Of a DNA stretch of 64,000 nucleotides, positions 22,768 through 34,655 are shown piece after piece. Position 1 is the first letter of the stretch. Each line of letters begins with the position of its first letter. The stretch covers positions 15,686,001 to 15,750,000 of the forward strand of contig OZ316893.1 in the NCBI GenBank assembly GCA_973895155.1. Direction: 5' to 3'. The position numbers and the translations under genes were made by a program. The notes under the pieces are model-generated. The model was given only the letters and a program-made list of their open reading frames with translations. It had not been told where the DNA came from and ran no database searches. This stretch comes from Marsupella aquatica. Its lineage: Eukaryota > Marchantiophyta.

Positions 22768-24237
22768 ATGGTGGACCTAGCCACCCAGCACCCTGACCAA
22801 TCCCAACACCCATGCCTAAGTACCCTTGGTGCCCAAACACCTTCACAAAAATCCTCAAGCAAGCAACTTGATGCCCCATACACCTTTGGCACCCACTCCC
22901 ATACAAAGGCGCACTTGATCCCTAACACGACTGTCACTCAACGGTCCGCACTGTCTGCACAAGTGACCAAGCACTCCAGTAAGCAACCCAAAAGGATCTA
23001 GATGCTCCAAGACTAGTATCCTAACTCAAGCTCAACAAAAATTGGTAAGTAGGTCAAAAAATAGGTCCTCCCTAGCCCACATGGCCTTGCCATAAGCCGG
23101 AGCCAGAATTGACATCCACTATCTGTCCAAAACAGCCCCTCTTTAGGTGTAGCCGGGCTCCCCCACGTACCTATCCGCCAATGGCTGACCACTCTACCCC
23201 TAGGACATGCTCATGGCCCAAAATAACGTAGCTTGTCCTATTTAACGTTAACACCCAAATTTCCCGGCTCTAGCAACCAACTCTTGGTTCTTACTCAACT
23301 GATAGCCTAGGGGCCAAGTGCACTTGGAACTCAACCTTCATGACTACTTGGCCTTGCCTCCCCAATGCAAGCTCCCATAAAAAACTGAACGCTGCTTGGC
23401 TGCTATTTTGGCAGGATTTGGCAAGCCGATGAGATAGCCCCCGCAAACCCCAAGAATCCATGGCACCCCCAAACCCATATGATCTTGGGAGAATGTATTC
23501 CTCCTTGAGAGATTTCTAACGCACCCAAGAAGTCCTCCAACAAACTCCCCCCGTTGGGAGGTTATTGTTGTTTTTGTTTGGTGTTCCCCTTGGTGCCTCA
23601 ACCGCCGTGGCTCACGACTTGGGCTTGCCCTTGGCCCCCAGGGAGACACCTCAAGACCTACTTTGGTCCCCAAATTTTGGCCCCCCACCTGGACCCCAAC
23701 CCGCACGCATGAGTACGCAACTAACTTGTTGTGCCCATAACTTTCTAGCTAGGCATTTGTAGGCAAAGTGCCTTAGCCCATTGTGATTGGGCCAACCCAG
23801 TGCTCATGCCTAGGACTTTAGAACCTTTTGTCCCGCCTTTTGTCACTAGGGTGCCCCGGGTGGCCACACTTGGGCCGCACCATAACTCATGCGCCAAGTG
23901 TTTGTTATGCCTAAAGTAAACTTCAGTAGTCTTGGGCCCAAAAGGAACTCTCACTCAAGCCCTCACAATTCAAAGTCCATTTGAGGGTCCGGACAGCCCA
24001 CCTTGAGCCCGGCCCCTTCCCCTGACCCAACCTGCCTCAAGCTAACTGTATAAGTCCTTAGTGTGCGTCACCAGCTTACTTAGCGCCTTGTCTTCACCAA
24101 TGAAACATCTCATTGCCCACTAGTCTTCCCATGCTTAGTCCTCACCGGATGGCGTTGGGCTTGGACCATAAAGAAGCTTGGCATGAGAGTTACCGACGCC
24201 GGAGCTAAGTGTTAAGGTGAGTTGAGTTCCACAACTA
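22768..24237 (-). mobile_element. Solo Gypsy LTR inserted in the Helitron
   Basis: This aligns from end to end with the Gypsy LTR at 55437-56931, from ATGGTGGACCTAGCCACC to GTTAAGGTGAGTTGAGTTCCACAACTA with interior degeneration. TCTCA stands on both sides (22763-22767 and 24238-24242) as a possible 5-bp target duplication. The terminal dinucleotides are degraded, so the exact ends could be off by a few bases. Helitron protein blocks on either side are collinear, which shows that the LTR interrupts one older element. No internal Gypsy sequence remains. Confidence 0.85.
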
Positions 24238-25880
24238 TCTCATTGGATTTTATGTTGGGTTGCAAATGAATTGCATGTTGTAGTTGGATGAGGTGGTGCT
24301 TGCTTCTTTGCAAGATGTGCTCCATACGCACAATCCTTATGTGCTGATGTTCAAAAATGCCAGGAGCCCCATTGATGATGTTGAGGTGTCTCAGGTTTTG
24401 CTACGTCTTGTAGTTGAACATGACACCAACCCAAGACGTTACAATAAACCCATGGCGGATGAGATTGGTGTGATCATGGTTGGGGATGAGGATATTGAAA
24501 CACGTGGTTGAGATATTATCCTCAAGACAAGGGACGGCGGCCTACATAGGATTTTGGAGTGGCATAGGTCATATGCTCCTCTCCATTATGTCTTACTCTT
24601 TTTGCATGGTCAAGACGGGTGGTCTTATGACATCCCATTGGTGGGCCATGAATTTCAAGACGCGGTTACTGGGGCAGTTCAACCCCAAGCAAGTGGTGGA
24701 CGCAATGGCTCCAAGAAGGTTACACAACTACAATACTATGCGTTACTTGCTACATGCAAGGCAGGGTGATGATTGACTGCTTTGTGGAGGGAAATTGCTA
24801 AAGCAATATATTGTGGACGGGTATGCATGCATAGATCAAATGCAACTGACCTATATTTGCAACAATAAAAAAAAGTTGCGCACAGAACTATATCAAGGGC
24901 TTCAAGATGTAGTTCAAGACAAAGATGGACGTGCAGATGATGTAATTATATAGGGCCTACATTTTGCCATCCTCATATGGGGGTAGTGCCCGCAATATGA
25001 TGCAGGCATACCAAGACGCCATGGTCATTGTACGCACATATGGTCCCCCTGACCTTTTACCACATTTACGTGCAATCCTGAATGGCCAGAAGTCAGAGCA
25101 AAGTGCTACCCTTATCAGACCCCGGCCGACCAAGATGACATTGTTGCTCAAGTGTTCAAACTCAAGTTAAAGGCATTGTTGGCGGTCATTTGTGCAGGGG
25201 TCTTAGGTAGACTTGTTGCCTCTATGTATGTCATTGAGTTTCAAAAGAGGGGATTGTCATATGCACACATTTTGATCAAATTGGTTGAACGCCATAAACT
25301 ACGCACGCTAGAGTTGGTTGACCAATGAGTCCTGCAAAGATACCAGACGTGCAGGTGTATCCGCAATTATTTTAGACTATAACAAAATGCATGGCGTACA
25401 ATGTAGCAAGGGCTACATGAGACTATTCTCAATTGAAACAGTTTTGGGGGATGGTGGGTATCCCATGTATCGATGTCAAGATGATGGACACAATTTTACA
25501 AAGGACCAAAGCAAGTTTAAGTTTGATAATAGGTGGGTTGTTCCTTATAGTCCATACTCGAGCATGAAATACAGCGCTCCTATTAATGTGGAAATATGTT
25601 GCTCTATCCAAGCCATTAAGTACTTATATATGTACTGCTACAAAGGGCATGATAAAGCAACACGGGAAGCAACAATGGAGGTAGAGCAACGTGATGAAAT
25701 AAAAGAGCATTTAGATGCTAGGTACGTGTTTGCTATAGAAGGAGTATAATGGTGGATTAATCAGTTTGAAATGTCAAAGAGTAGTACTTTGGTGCAACGG
25801 CTACAGGTGTCGGGATAGGTGCATTGTGAGGGGGGACAATTGATTATGTTTCATGAAGATTCTGAGATCATTGATGTGGT
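24238..25880 (+). pseudogene. Helitron Rep (HUH nuclease) region, broken
   Basis: This resumes the Helitron protein after the LTR. The blocks, in changing frames, are HNPYVLMFKNA, PRRYNKPMADEIGVIM, LHYVLLFLHGQDGW, KLLKQYIVDGYA, LRTELYQGLQD, TFTCNPEWPE-like sequence spread over frames, YVIEFQKRGLSYAHILIKL and YLYMYCYKGHDKA. In intact Helitrons the HUH box reads ..PHAHIL. Here the first His is Tyr (SYAHIL), so the nuclease metal site is lost, although the Rep Tyr motif YxYCYKGHD is recognisable. Several stops and frameshifts are present. It ends with EGVWWINQFEM, matching the EA-WRIFGFDM block, where an insert begins. Confidence 0.85.
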
Positions 25881-25884
25881 CTGA

Positions 25885-27835
25885 AGTAGTAGAAAATTAC
25901 CAAGTTTTAGATTAGCAAAATCTTTAAGTTACTTACAAAGTTAGAGTAAAGTAAGGGTTATATAAGTTGTTAGGGCAACTAGTAAATCTAAACTCTGTGA
26001 AACAAAAGGAAGCCTCATTTTGTGTAGTAGAGGCTAAGTTTTGATCAGCAAGAATAGGAGAAAGCTCTGTAGCGATGGATCAGCCAGGAAATATGAGCTT
26101 GTTAGGAGTCACTATTGCAGTGATTTGGGGCATGCATGGCAAAAACTTGGTCTATGATGGATGCAATATCCTGCTAGAGGATGGGAAGCTGTGTGCTTTA
26201 GGGCCAAGTGCCCAAAGAGCTAGACTGAATAGAGAATAACAGACTATAGGAGCACCAAGGCGGAATCGGGTGAATCACTTTTGTTGGCCAATTGGTTCAG
26301 GATAATTTATGTACAATTTCTTTGTACAAATTAATGATGATGTTTATCAAGTGTGGGAAGAGGCTGGCTGTCAATTGTTTGGAATCACTGGACATGAATT
26401 TCAGAAAAAAGTTAGCAAACAGGAAAGAAATTGTTGTTGCGCCATGAATGATTGTTGGGTAGTGAGAGTTATGGAAGGCAAGAGAAAGAGGATCAAACCA
26501 ATATTAGGGTTTCATAAGATGTGAATCAACTCAACATATCAACAAACAGGAGATAAACTAGCAAAGTAAGAGTGGAACAAGTGGAGGTGACAATGCATGA
26601 ACTCAAGCTTGAAACAGTAGAGATAGACGATGAACCAGGGAACAACAACTCGGGAGCAAGAGTAACTGACAAACAAGAAGTGATTGAAGTGGTGCATTTT
26701 TGAATAGACAGTAGCAATTAAGAGTTACAAGTTATCAACCAGAATTGTTAATGGACAAGTAGAAACAATCAATAGTTAACAAGTAGCCTTACTTGAATAA
26801 AACGGTTATAGAAACCAAATAAACAATTTGGCAGTTACAACTGCTGATGGTTAGGAGAAGTTAGGAAAAACCCATTTGTATGAAGGGCATAGGTTAGGTG
26901 AGTAGGAGTGAATTTAAGAGGTATTTTGTTGTGTAAACTTTCTAGGATCATGAGGCTAGGGAGGCAGCCCAGGAAGAGGTAGTGTTGGATTGCTAGACCT
27001 GGAGTTAGAGATGGAAGCCCATGGAAGAAAAACCATGTAAAAGAAATTGATGTGATCATTGAATGGAAGATGCAATTGAGACCTATTTTTAGAACTGCAG
27101 GGAGCATTCGATTACAGAGCTTGTATTTGTTGAATGCCAATAGAATTAAAGTTAAAGAGTTGATTGTGAAGACGAGATGGCTAGAAATGCTAACATTTGA
27201 TAATGGGAAATTTATATGGATTTCATTGGAACCTTTCAATGGAAGAGTAAAAGAACTTATATTGCATGTGAAGATTGCAATTGCAAACCATTAAGAAAGC
27301 TTGCAAGGTTAGAATGATTAGAAATTTGCAAGTAATGTTCTAAGAGGAAGGCTTAAAGTAGTGGGACATGAAAAAACCCACCTTTTCTTGGTCATTTGAA
27401 TTCAAATGCATTCCATTTGGGCTACAAAACGCACCAAGGAAATGTAGAGAAAGAATTGAAAGATGGAAGAGAGTAATTGAGAAGGAAGAAATAGAAATTG
27501 AGGAATCTACCAGAATGGGTTTAGAAACCCTCTTTAAACAAATACTAGTTGAAGATTAGATGATACGTAACCTTCAATCCAGGTGACAGGTGGGGTTTGT
27601 GACCAATAAGAGTAGGACCACTGTCTCAAGTAATTGCACAAATTGACATTGTCTGATTGTCGGAGAGGCCGGGTAGCAGGCGAGACCTGCATAAAAAATC
27701 AATCTACTTGAGGCGGTACATTGTTTAATTGATAAACAAAAGAGCACTAATGAAGTCTAAAGATATATTGGATGGTTAATCAATGGATTTGGCAAGAGTC
27801 AGCTTCAGTGGTTAACATGGTCCAACAACTGAAGA
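25885..27835 (+). mobile_element. Insert splitting the Helitron; retroelement-like remnant
   Basis: Helitron blocks end near 25880 and resume near 27840, so about 1.95 kb here is foreign or highly decayed. One frame (26309-26524) reads FFVQINDDVYQVWEEAGCQL, which I do not recognise. At 27383-27450 FEFKCIPFGLQNAP resembles the Gypsy reverse-transcriptase segment FEF-VMPFGL-NAP, but only over about 15 residues. I could not define terminal repeats or a target duplication, so the boundaries are set by the Helitron homology only. Confidence 0.4.
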
Positions 27836-29803
27836 ATCTCATAGGGATACAACTGTAACTGGGTGGTTCAAAGCAAAAGCTTTGCACCCGGCTTTGCACA
27901 AAACATGCATTTAAGACCGATTCTGTATACAAATGTTTCTCATGCTTTGTATGGAATCTGGCAATCTGTGCATGGACTCCTAAAAAAGGAGGGTTTAGCC
28001 TTGGAACAATATATTTTGTGCCACCTGTTGCGGGGGAACGCTACTACTTGTGAGCACTTCTACTTCATGTCAAAGGTGCAACATCATTCCTTGAACTTAG
28101 GACTTTTGAGGGCATTGTATACCCAACGTTTCAGGCAATGGCTCTTGCTCAAGGTTTGTACGAGAATGATGAAGAATGGAATAGATGTTGTCAAGAAGCA
28201 GTAGGTACATGTAGACGGGTGCACAACTTTGACAACTATTTATCACAATCATGCTATTTGGAGGTGTTGCTAGACCGTGCAACTTATGGACCTACCAACA
28301 TGCATCCAATTTGAGTGATGATTGTTGCTATTGTCTGCGCTAAAGATCCCGCTGAGGAGCAACAACAGAGCTAAAGTTGCCCTATATTTGATTGATGAGG
28401 CTTTGAAAAGTATGGGTAAAACATTGTTGGTGTTCGTCTTCTGGTTCCAAGTATGCAATTATTTGAAGAACCGGAAAATAGGAATCGCTTGATACACAAG
28501 CCAGGAGACTTGCTACCCAATTGATGAACTTCTTCAACAACCTGCAGAATAGGAGCCATTGTTAAACGACAGCCAAAGGGCACTGCAATACTTGCAGCGG
28601 CAAGGGCTAGAGATGGAGGAACATTTTTTGTTGATGGGCTAGGGGGGATGGGCAAAAAATTTGTTGAGAATATTCTATTGAGGAGAGTGCATGCAGATGG
28701 GGATGTGGCATTGGCTGCCTGAGACTGCCTGAGGCTGCCCACTCACAATTCAAGCTTCCGTTAAAACCAATCTCGACGTCAACATGTGTTGTGCAAAAAC
28801 AATCTGACCTTGGTGGATTGTTATGGAGGGCCACTTTCATTTTGTGGAATGAAGCACCCATGGTCCACCAGCATGGAGTTGAGGCGTTGGATTTAATGCT
28901 ACATGACATACAAGAGTGTGACCAAATTTTTGGAGGTGTTGTGGTTATGTTTGCAAGAGATTTTTGACAAGTACTTCCTGTGAAGGCAAGGGCGAGTCAT
29001 CCGGAGATTGTGGGGTCAGGTTTGAAGAAGTCTTACATCTGGAGTAGTATACAAACTAACAAAAAATATGCAAGCAAGAGCAACTTCTCCCTCTCCTGAA
29101 TTTGGTAATCTTACATTTGTAGAGTGGTTTCTTGCATTGGGCGATGACAAACTCCCGAAGGAGGGACCTTCAAATAATCTTATTATGTGTCCAAAATCTA
29201 TGGTGGTGGAGGGAGGACGTGTGGGATCTTTGATAAGTGAAATCTACCCATCTCTTTTGAATGTGGATGATAAGTTCTTAAACAAGACAACTATCATAGC
29301 GCCAACAAATGATGAGGCACTAAAACTCAACCATTGTATTGATTTCTAGAAAGGCTTCATGGGGAGTCAAATGAGTTTTTGAGCATCGACAGTTTGGATC
29401 AACTAGAAGGGGAGAATTTTTATCCTATGGAGTTCTTGAATACACTCACACTGAGTGGTTTACCACCTCACAAGCTGGTACTTAAGATTGGATGCCCTAT
29501 AATCTTGCTAAGAATATAGATCACTCGCTTGGATTATGTAATGGCACAAGGCTCATTGTGAGATCCATGAATCGTCGTGTCATTAAGGCGCAAGTCCTTG
29601 CAGGAAAATATGCCGGAACTATTACATTCATCCCAAGCATTCCGTTAATGTATGATGAATCACTTCACTTTATATTACATAGGGTCCAGTTTCCCATCCG
29701 AGTGGCATATGCAATGACCATCAACAAGGCTCAAGGTCAAACTTTAGAACATGTAGGGTTACAACTTTCAAAACCTGTTTTTAGTCATGGCCAGTGTACG
29801 TAG
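27836..29803 (+). pseudogene. Helitron PIF1-like helicase region, broken
   Basis: This is the C-terminal half of the Helitron protein, a 5'-3' PIF1-family helicase. Seen in order over several frames: WFKAKA; PTFQAMALAQGLYENDEEW at about 28117-28175; Walker A as FFVDGLGGMGKK (28625-28660, normally GPGGTGKT); Walker B as FILWNEAPMVHQHGVEALD (28836-28890, normally WDEAPM); then GGVVVMFARDF for GGDFRQ. At 29068-29349 come a long clean stretch with IIAPTNDEALKLN, and at 29492-29803 CNGTRLIVRSMN, FPIRVAYAMTINKAQGQTL and KPVFSHGQ. Both ATP-binding motifs are mutated and there are many stops, so it is inactive. Confidence 0.88.
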
Positions 29804-30109
29804 CATTCTCAAGACCAACATCTCCTCGAAGTATTAAGGTTTTGCTTCCAAATTCCGAGGATGGTCTTGCACGGTTGACCAAAAATGTTGTACATGATGA
29901 AGTTCTTTATTGAACATAAATAAAGTTTGCATGAGTGTTGTATTAATGTCTCCAACATGTCCTCATATAGTCATATTTGTAAAGCATCTTATGTATTTCA
30001 TCTTAATCATGTTTGCCATATCCCATGACATCTTTTATGACCTTCACATTTGTGCCTCGCCTAAATATATATTTTTGATCTCAAAATGTTTTAATCTACT
30101 CCACATCTT

Positions 30110-30269
30110 TTGCTCATCTCGACATCTTTTGCTCACCTCAATATCTTTTCCTCTCTTTGACATCGTTTTATCACCTCAACATCTTCGTATCACCTTGACA
30201 TCTTCGTATCACCTCGACATCTTTTTATCACCCGACATCTTTCATGCAACGCATGGGCATTGGGTTAGT
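30110..30269 (+). repeat. Helitron 3' terminus with subterminal minisatellite
   Basis: Units of the form CATCTTTTnnTCACCTCGA are repeated from about 30110 to 30240. Directly after them is a hairpin CATGC-AAC-GCATG (30243-30255) and then GGGCATTGGGTTAGT (ends 30269). A short GC hairpin followed by CTRR and a T is the known 3' end design of Helitrons; here CTAG is degraded to TTAG. It lies about 450 bp downstream of the helicase end, as expected. A low confidence is kept for the exact last base. Confidence 0.65.
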
Positions 30270-31450
30270 TGTGAGATGTAATGCCACAACCAGAGCTTTG
30301 ACCCAAATTTGAGGGGAATTTGAAAGTTGCGGGGGTTAAAGTTTGTTTGAGCTTGAGAAAGTCCGCAAGGCATGCAAAATAAGTCATCAGTACATACCAT
30401 TTTTAAAAACCACTATGTTATACTTAAATTGAGTCTCTTATTATAAATGTCATCTTATCTTAGCATTTGCTCATGATGACCATAACTAGTCTGCAGTTTA
30501 CCTGTGGGTACATGTTGGATGGATTTTCCATATCATGATAAGGTAGATTGGCTAGTTTTCATGACTTACAGTAAATCCAAATCAAAATGATAAGGTATAG
30601 TATAAGGTCCCACATGGCATGTGCCCACAGGTTGGATGAATTTTTCATACCAAACAAAAGCAATAATTCTTATTATGGCACTTAGGTGTGGGTCTTCCAT
30701 ATGTCTCTCCGCTCCTGCAGGTTGATATATCTTAAGGCTCAATCAAAATCAAAACCTATAATAAAAGGTTGCCCATTTTTATAGAGGGGTTGTCATTCAA
30801 ATTTACAGGGCCCCAAAAACGAGAACATGAAAGGACCTAACCAAAGAGAAGGAATAAAACAAAAAGTACAATTAATATAGTGTGAATGAAATGGAACGCA
30901 CTATTTCCAGCAAAAAGGAATCTAATAGTACAAAGGAAATGGGGAGTGCCTCTAGCAATGCACGAGGATCGAGGACACCTCCCTTTACCATGTACCACTA
31001 TAATCAGTATCCCGTCCATTTACAAACAAAAAAAAAGTGAGAATCAATCTTGACCCTTCATCAAAACATTAATTTTTCCATACAGTCAAATCTATCCATA
31101 CACCCCTTCTAAAATAAGTTCATGCCCAAAATGCCAGGAGCCTTCCCATACCTGCCACGGTGAAATACTCAATTGAAAATTTATTCATATGTAAATAATT
31201 CCAAAAATTGGAAAATTTTGAAACAATTTTGAATATAAAAAATATATATAAAATATTCTTTCTCTAAAAATTGAAAAGGAACAAAATAACACATGTTTTC
31301 CTGTCACTCAATTATGCTTGGACTTATGATGTGGTGGCCGTTATCTCGCATCTCCAATTTCTACATGCAACGCACGGGTTAAATAACATGATCACAACTA
31401 TTGTATGGTCGGGATCACACGTAACATGCCTCAACAACTACATCAAAAAG
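30270..31450. other. AT-rich region, no gene
   Basis: No coding sequence is supported. A sequence ATGCAACGCACGGGTTAAATAA at 31364-31385 resembles the GCAACGCA hairpin of the flanking Helitron ends but lacks the CTRR terminus. It may be another decayed end. Confidence 0.4.
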
Positions 31451-32194
31451 TTTATTATGTTTTGCCTCACCTTGACATTTTTTCTCATTTTGTCATCTTT
31501 CCCACGTTGACATCTTTACTTCACCATGACAATTTTTCTCACTTTAAGATCTTTTTCTCATCTTGACATTTTTTCCTCACCTTAAGAACTTTTTCTCATC
31601 TTGATAGATTTCCCTCATCTTGAATGAGATCTTTTCTCATCTCAACATTTATCTTATCTTTTTCTCAATTTGCCATCTTTTCCCACCTTGCCATCATTTT
31701 CTCACCATGACATCTTTCCCTCACCCTTGACATCTCGCTTGACATATTTTCTCTCCTCAACATCTTTGATTTCTCACCTCAACATCTTTTGCACAACGAG
31801 CATGTATCATGCAGGCCCAAGATGTGCCTGACAACATCTTTCAATTGACTAACAACATACTTTACTTATTGACCATTTTTACTTAATAACATCTTTATAC
31901 TTAACGATATCTATTTACTTGACGACATCTTGGGCGACACGACAAAATGGCTCCCTTATTCTTAGCGACATTTCATTACTTCAAGACATCTTTCAAATGA
32001 AAAAATCTTGGGAAACTCAACATCTTTTTCTCTTAACAACATCTTGGGCGCCATGACACTTTTTTCTTAGCGACATCCTCGGCAACACAACTTCTTGGGC
32101 GCCATGACATCTCTTTTCTTAACAATATCTTGGGCAACACCAAATATTTTTCTTCTTGACATCTTGTGTGCAACGCACAGGTATTGAGCTAGTA
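31451..32194 (+). mobile_element. Second Helitron-like 3' end with CATCTTT minisatellite
   Basis: From about 31451 to 32160 the plus strand is built from irregular units of about 17-22 bp around CACCTTGACATCTTTTTCT and TAACGACATCTT. It ends with TTGTGTGCAACGCACAGG and then TATTGAGCTAGT (32183-32194), that is, a hairpin followed by CTAG and T. This closely matches the terminus at 30243-30269. There is no coding sequence, so it may be the tail of a non-autonomous family member. A 5' TC end was not located. Confidence 0.55.
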
Positions 32195-33854
32195 TCCCAT
32201 AATGGAGCAGAAAGAGACAGTCTTATAACCAGTTTGGCGTACAGTCCGTGTAACCATAAAGCAAACTTACTTACAAAATTGAGTGATTTGGAAAGAATCA
32301 AAATCCCTGGAAATAAGGCCATGCATTATTGTGTAAAGAAATTTTATATTAAAGTTGTGTTTACAGGGCCTTGTGTGCCATAATGTCATGGTAACACTTC
32401 AAGTCTAAGATATTTCTACTTTCACTGATTTTAGTGACAACAAAGGAGAGCTTTTTTATGAGCTGATCCAAATCTTGTGCATCCTTCTCCAAAATTGCCC
32501 TGAAAACTGCAAAGAGAAAAACACAAAGGGCATTCAGACCAAGAAATCAGAATGGATAGGCCAATTTTTTGGTCTAATATACTAATTGTTTTTGTTTTGA
32601 GCTACACAGGTTTCTATTGATGGGGCATTGTATAGTTCCCTCCTCAAATCAATTCTTGCATTGTAGAAAGTAAGTGCCCTACAAATATTTAAAGCAAAAA
32701 TTTAGAAAGTCTCCATGTTTGACACTATTTGTGCACTGTCCTATTTAATTACAGAGATTTACCCGCACTTCTATGCACAGAGGCTTTAGGGCGGTGACTC
32801 CTCAAGAAATTCTCATTGACATGACTCCAAATGTTGCAATTTTAATTGCACCAAGACCATCCAATTTCACACTAAGAGTCAGAGTGATCCTATCTTTGCA
32901 CTTTCCTCACACCAGTATTTTCCTGTGATGTTTGACCACCTTCTCCTTAGAAAGAGTTTGGAGTCAGGTAAATCTTTTTCTGAACTCCATTTCTCTAATT
33001 TGGTTTGTACAGTCACTCAGCACATAGCTATGGGGCTCAGATAACTACCAGTTACAAGATAGCTTGTCAGTATGGAAAGGAGATGCACCAAGACTCATTA
33101 TTGGAACCTGCTCGTAGAGTTTCAGGCCCAGGAGGAAAAGGTCAAACGTTCATGTGTGTCTTGATTGGTTACAACGAACAGTTCTCAGTTTAAAATAGGT
33201 CAGGCTGTAGCAGAACGAAACGGACGTAGCTAGACCTTATAATAAGGAGCTCCTGAGAGTACCCAATTCAGGACGCATCAGTATGGCTGGTTACCGTATA
33301 AATATACGCTTTTCTGACAAGTGCGGTGGCAACATATTTCTGAACCGTATGTAATTTTAGTGACTAGTAATTTTAGTGTAGTGAGTCACAGAGCAAGTAT
33401 TACCGTGCAAGTTAGTGTTGTTCATCTGTATGATCATTTATTACAACCCCTTCTGGGTATTGTTTTTGTTTGGAAATAATTAATAATTAATCATTTATAA
33501 ATTTATAGTTTACCATCTATTTATAGTCTCATAATTAGCTTGGATGTCTATGGACTGTGACAGGAAACAGACCATTTTACATCTAATTATGACACCACCC
33601 AACTATAAATGGATGGTAAACATTTTTGTCCCTCTAAGAACATTATATGCATCATCTCAAAGTCAATTTGAGAATGTCAATGAAATGGAATGAAAATACA
33701 CATTTCAAATCTTCTGCATCTTCGTTGCGGCAAAGTCAACCAATTTGGAAGAAGAAACAAGGAGCCTAATCTGCACCTAAAAGATTCCTCCACCTGATTG
33801 AAGCTCAATGCCACTCTTTCACCTAGTTTATCTCTTCCTACTCATTTGATCACC
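32195..33854. other. Unresolved region with possible exon pieces
   Basis: Open segments with plausible acceptors occur, for example after CTAATTTGGTTTGTACAG at about 33012 (33005-33193, ending EQFSV), but I recognise no family. From about 33420 the DNA is AT-rich. The last few hundred bases, before the gag-like ORF, could be the leader or remains of a 5' LTR, but no matching 3' copy was seen. Confidence 0.35.
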
Positions 33855-34655
33855 ATGGCCCGGAACAACATCCGATATGATAAATTTATGGGTACATCTA
33901 AAGAAGATGCAGAGTTATATTTAAAAGAATTTGAAGCATCTGCAGCTTCAAATGGACAGAATGCTGATGCAGAGAAGGCCTTAATTTTTGGAGGATTATT
34001 GAAGAGGAATGCCCAAAAATGGTATGACCGGTTTGCTAATAAGAATGATTGGGATCAAGTTAAAAAAGCATTTTTGGAGAAATATAAGGAGGATGGTGCT
34101 TCTGCTCGGGCCTTCACTAGAATTTCTAGACTCAGAATGAAGAAACATGGTTCGTTGCGAAAGTATGCTGATAAGTTATTAGATCTTGTGGATCAGTATA
34201 ATCCAACAACTTCCAAGTCAACGGTGAAAGATTGGTATATCAATGGGCTGCCCAAGAATCTTGGAATGTATGTTAGACGAGAAGGTGGCACTACCTTAGA
34301 AGAAGCTCAAGAGGCTGCACAGAAATATGTGGATGCAGAGGTTGCTCAGAGGAAAGGAAAAAGTTATAAGAAGACTAAAAACAAAAAGAAGAAGACAAAG
34401 AAACCAGAGTCCACTTCAACTTCACATGATGAGAATAGTAGCACCACTAATTCTGAGGAAGAATCATCAACATCTAACACCAATTCTGACACCAATTCAA
34501 GTGAAGCCAGCTCTAGTTCTGAATCTGAAAAAGCAAAAACCAAGAAAAAGAAGCACACTGTACCAGATATTTCCACAATTTCACCAAAAGTTAAGCAAGT
34601 ATACAAGTTGATTAACAAATTATCTAGTCAAGTGTCCAACTTAATACACACTTGA
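33855..34655 (+). CDS. Retrotransposon gag-like protein without pol
   Basis: This encodes an intact open frame of 266 codons from ATG at 33855. The N-terminal half matches the Retrotrans_gag capsid pattern: FMGTSKEDAELYLKEFEASA, then ALIFGGLLKRNAQKWYDRF, WDQVKKAFLEKYKED and LRMKKHGSLRKYADKLLDLV. The second half is a Lys-rich block (KSYKKTKNKKKKTKKPES), a long Ser/Thr/Asn/Glu tract and a second basic patch (KAKTKKKKHTVPD). There is no CCHC knuckle, and no protease, RT or integrase follows. GAGGGGGGAG at 34733-34742 resembles a polypurine tract. A gag-only (non-autonomous) LTR element or a domesticated gag are both possible. It is unusual in this window for having no lesion. Confidence 0.75.
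   Translation: MARNNIRYDKFMGTSKEDAELYLKEFEASAASNGQNADAEKALIFGGLLKRNAQKWYDRFANKNDWDQVKKAFLEKYKEDGASARAFTRISRLRMKKHGSLRKYADKLLDLVDQYNPTTSKSTVKDWYINGLPKNLGMYVRREGGTTLEEAQEAAQKYVDAEVAQRKGKSYKKTKNKKKKTKKPESTSTSHDENSSTTNSEEESSTSNTNSDTNSSEASSSSESEKAKTKKKKHTVPDISTISPKVKQVYKLINKLSSQVSNLIHT

Noticed and set aside
22172-22906. 244-codon minus-strand frame overlapping the Helitron start
   Set aside because: It is the shadow of the Helitron N-terminal region and the LTR; the plus strand carries the recognisable CPYCKALHW and YNNALAF blocks.
26835-27239. 134-codon minus-strand frame in the Helitron insert
   Set aside because: Composition is dominated by Leu/Ser/Ile from AT-rich DNA and no motif was seen.
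33420-33800. 5' LTR for the gag-like gene
   Set aside because: No matching copy of this sequence could be found downstream of the polypurine-like tract, so LTRs are not claimed.
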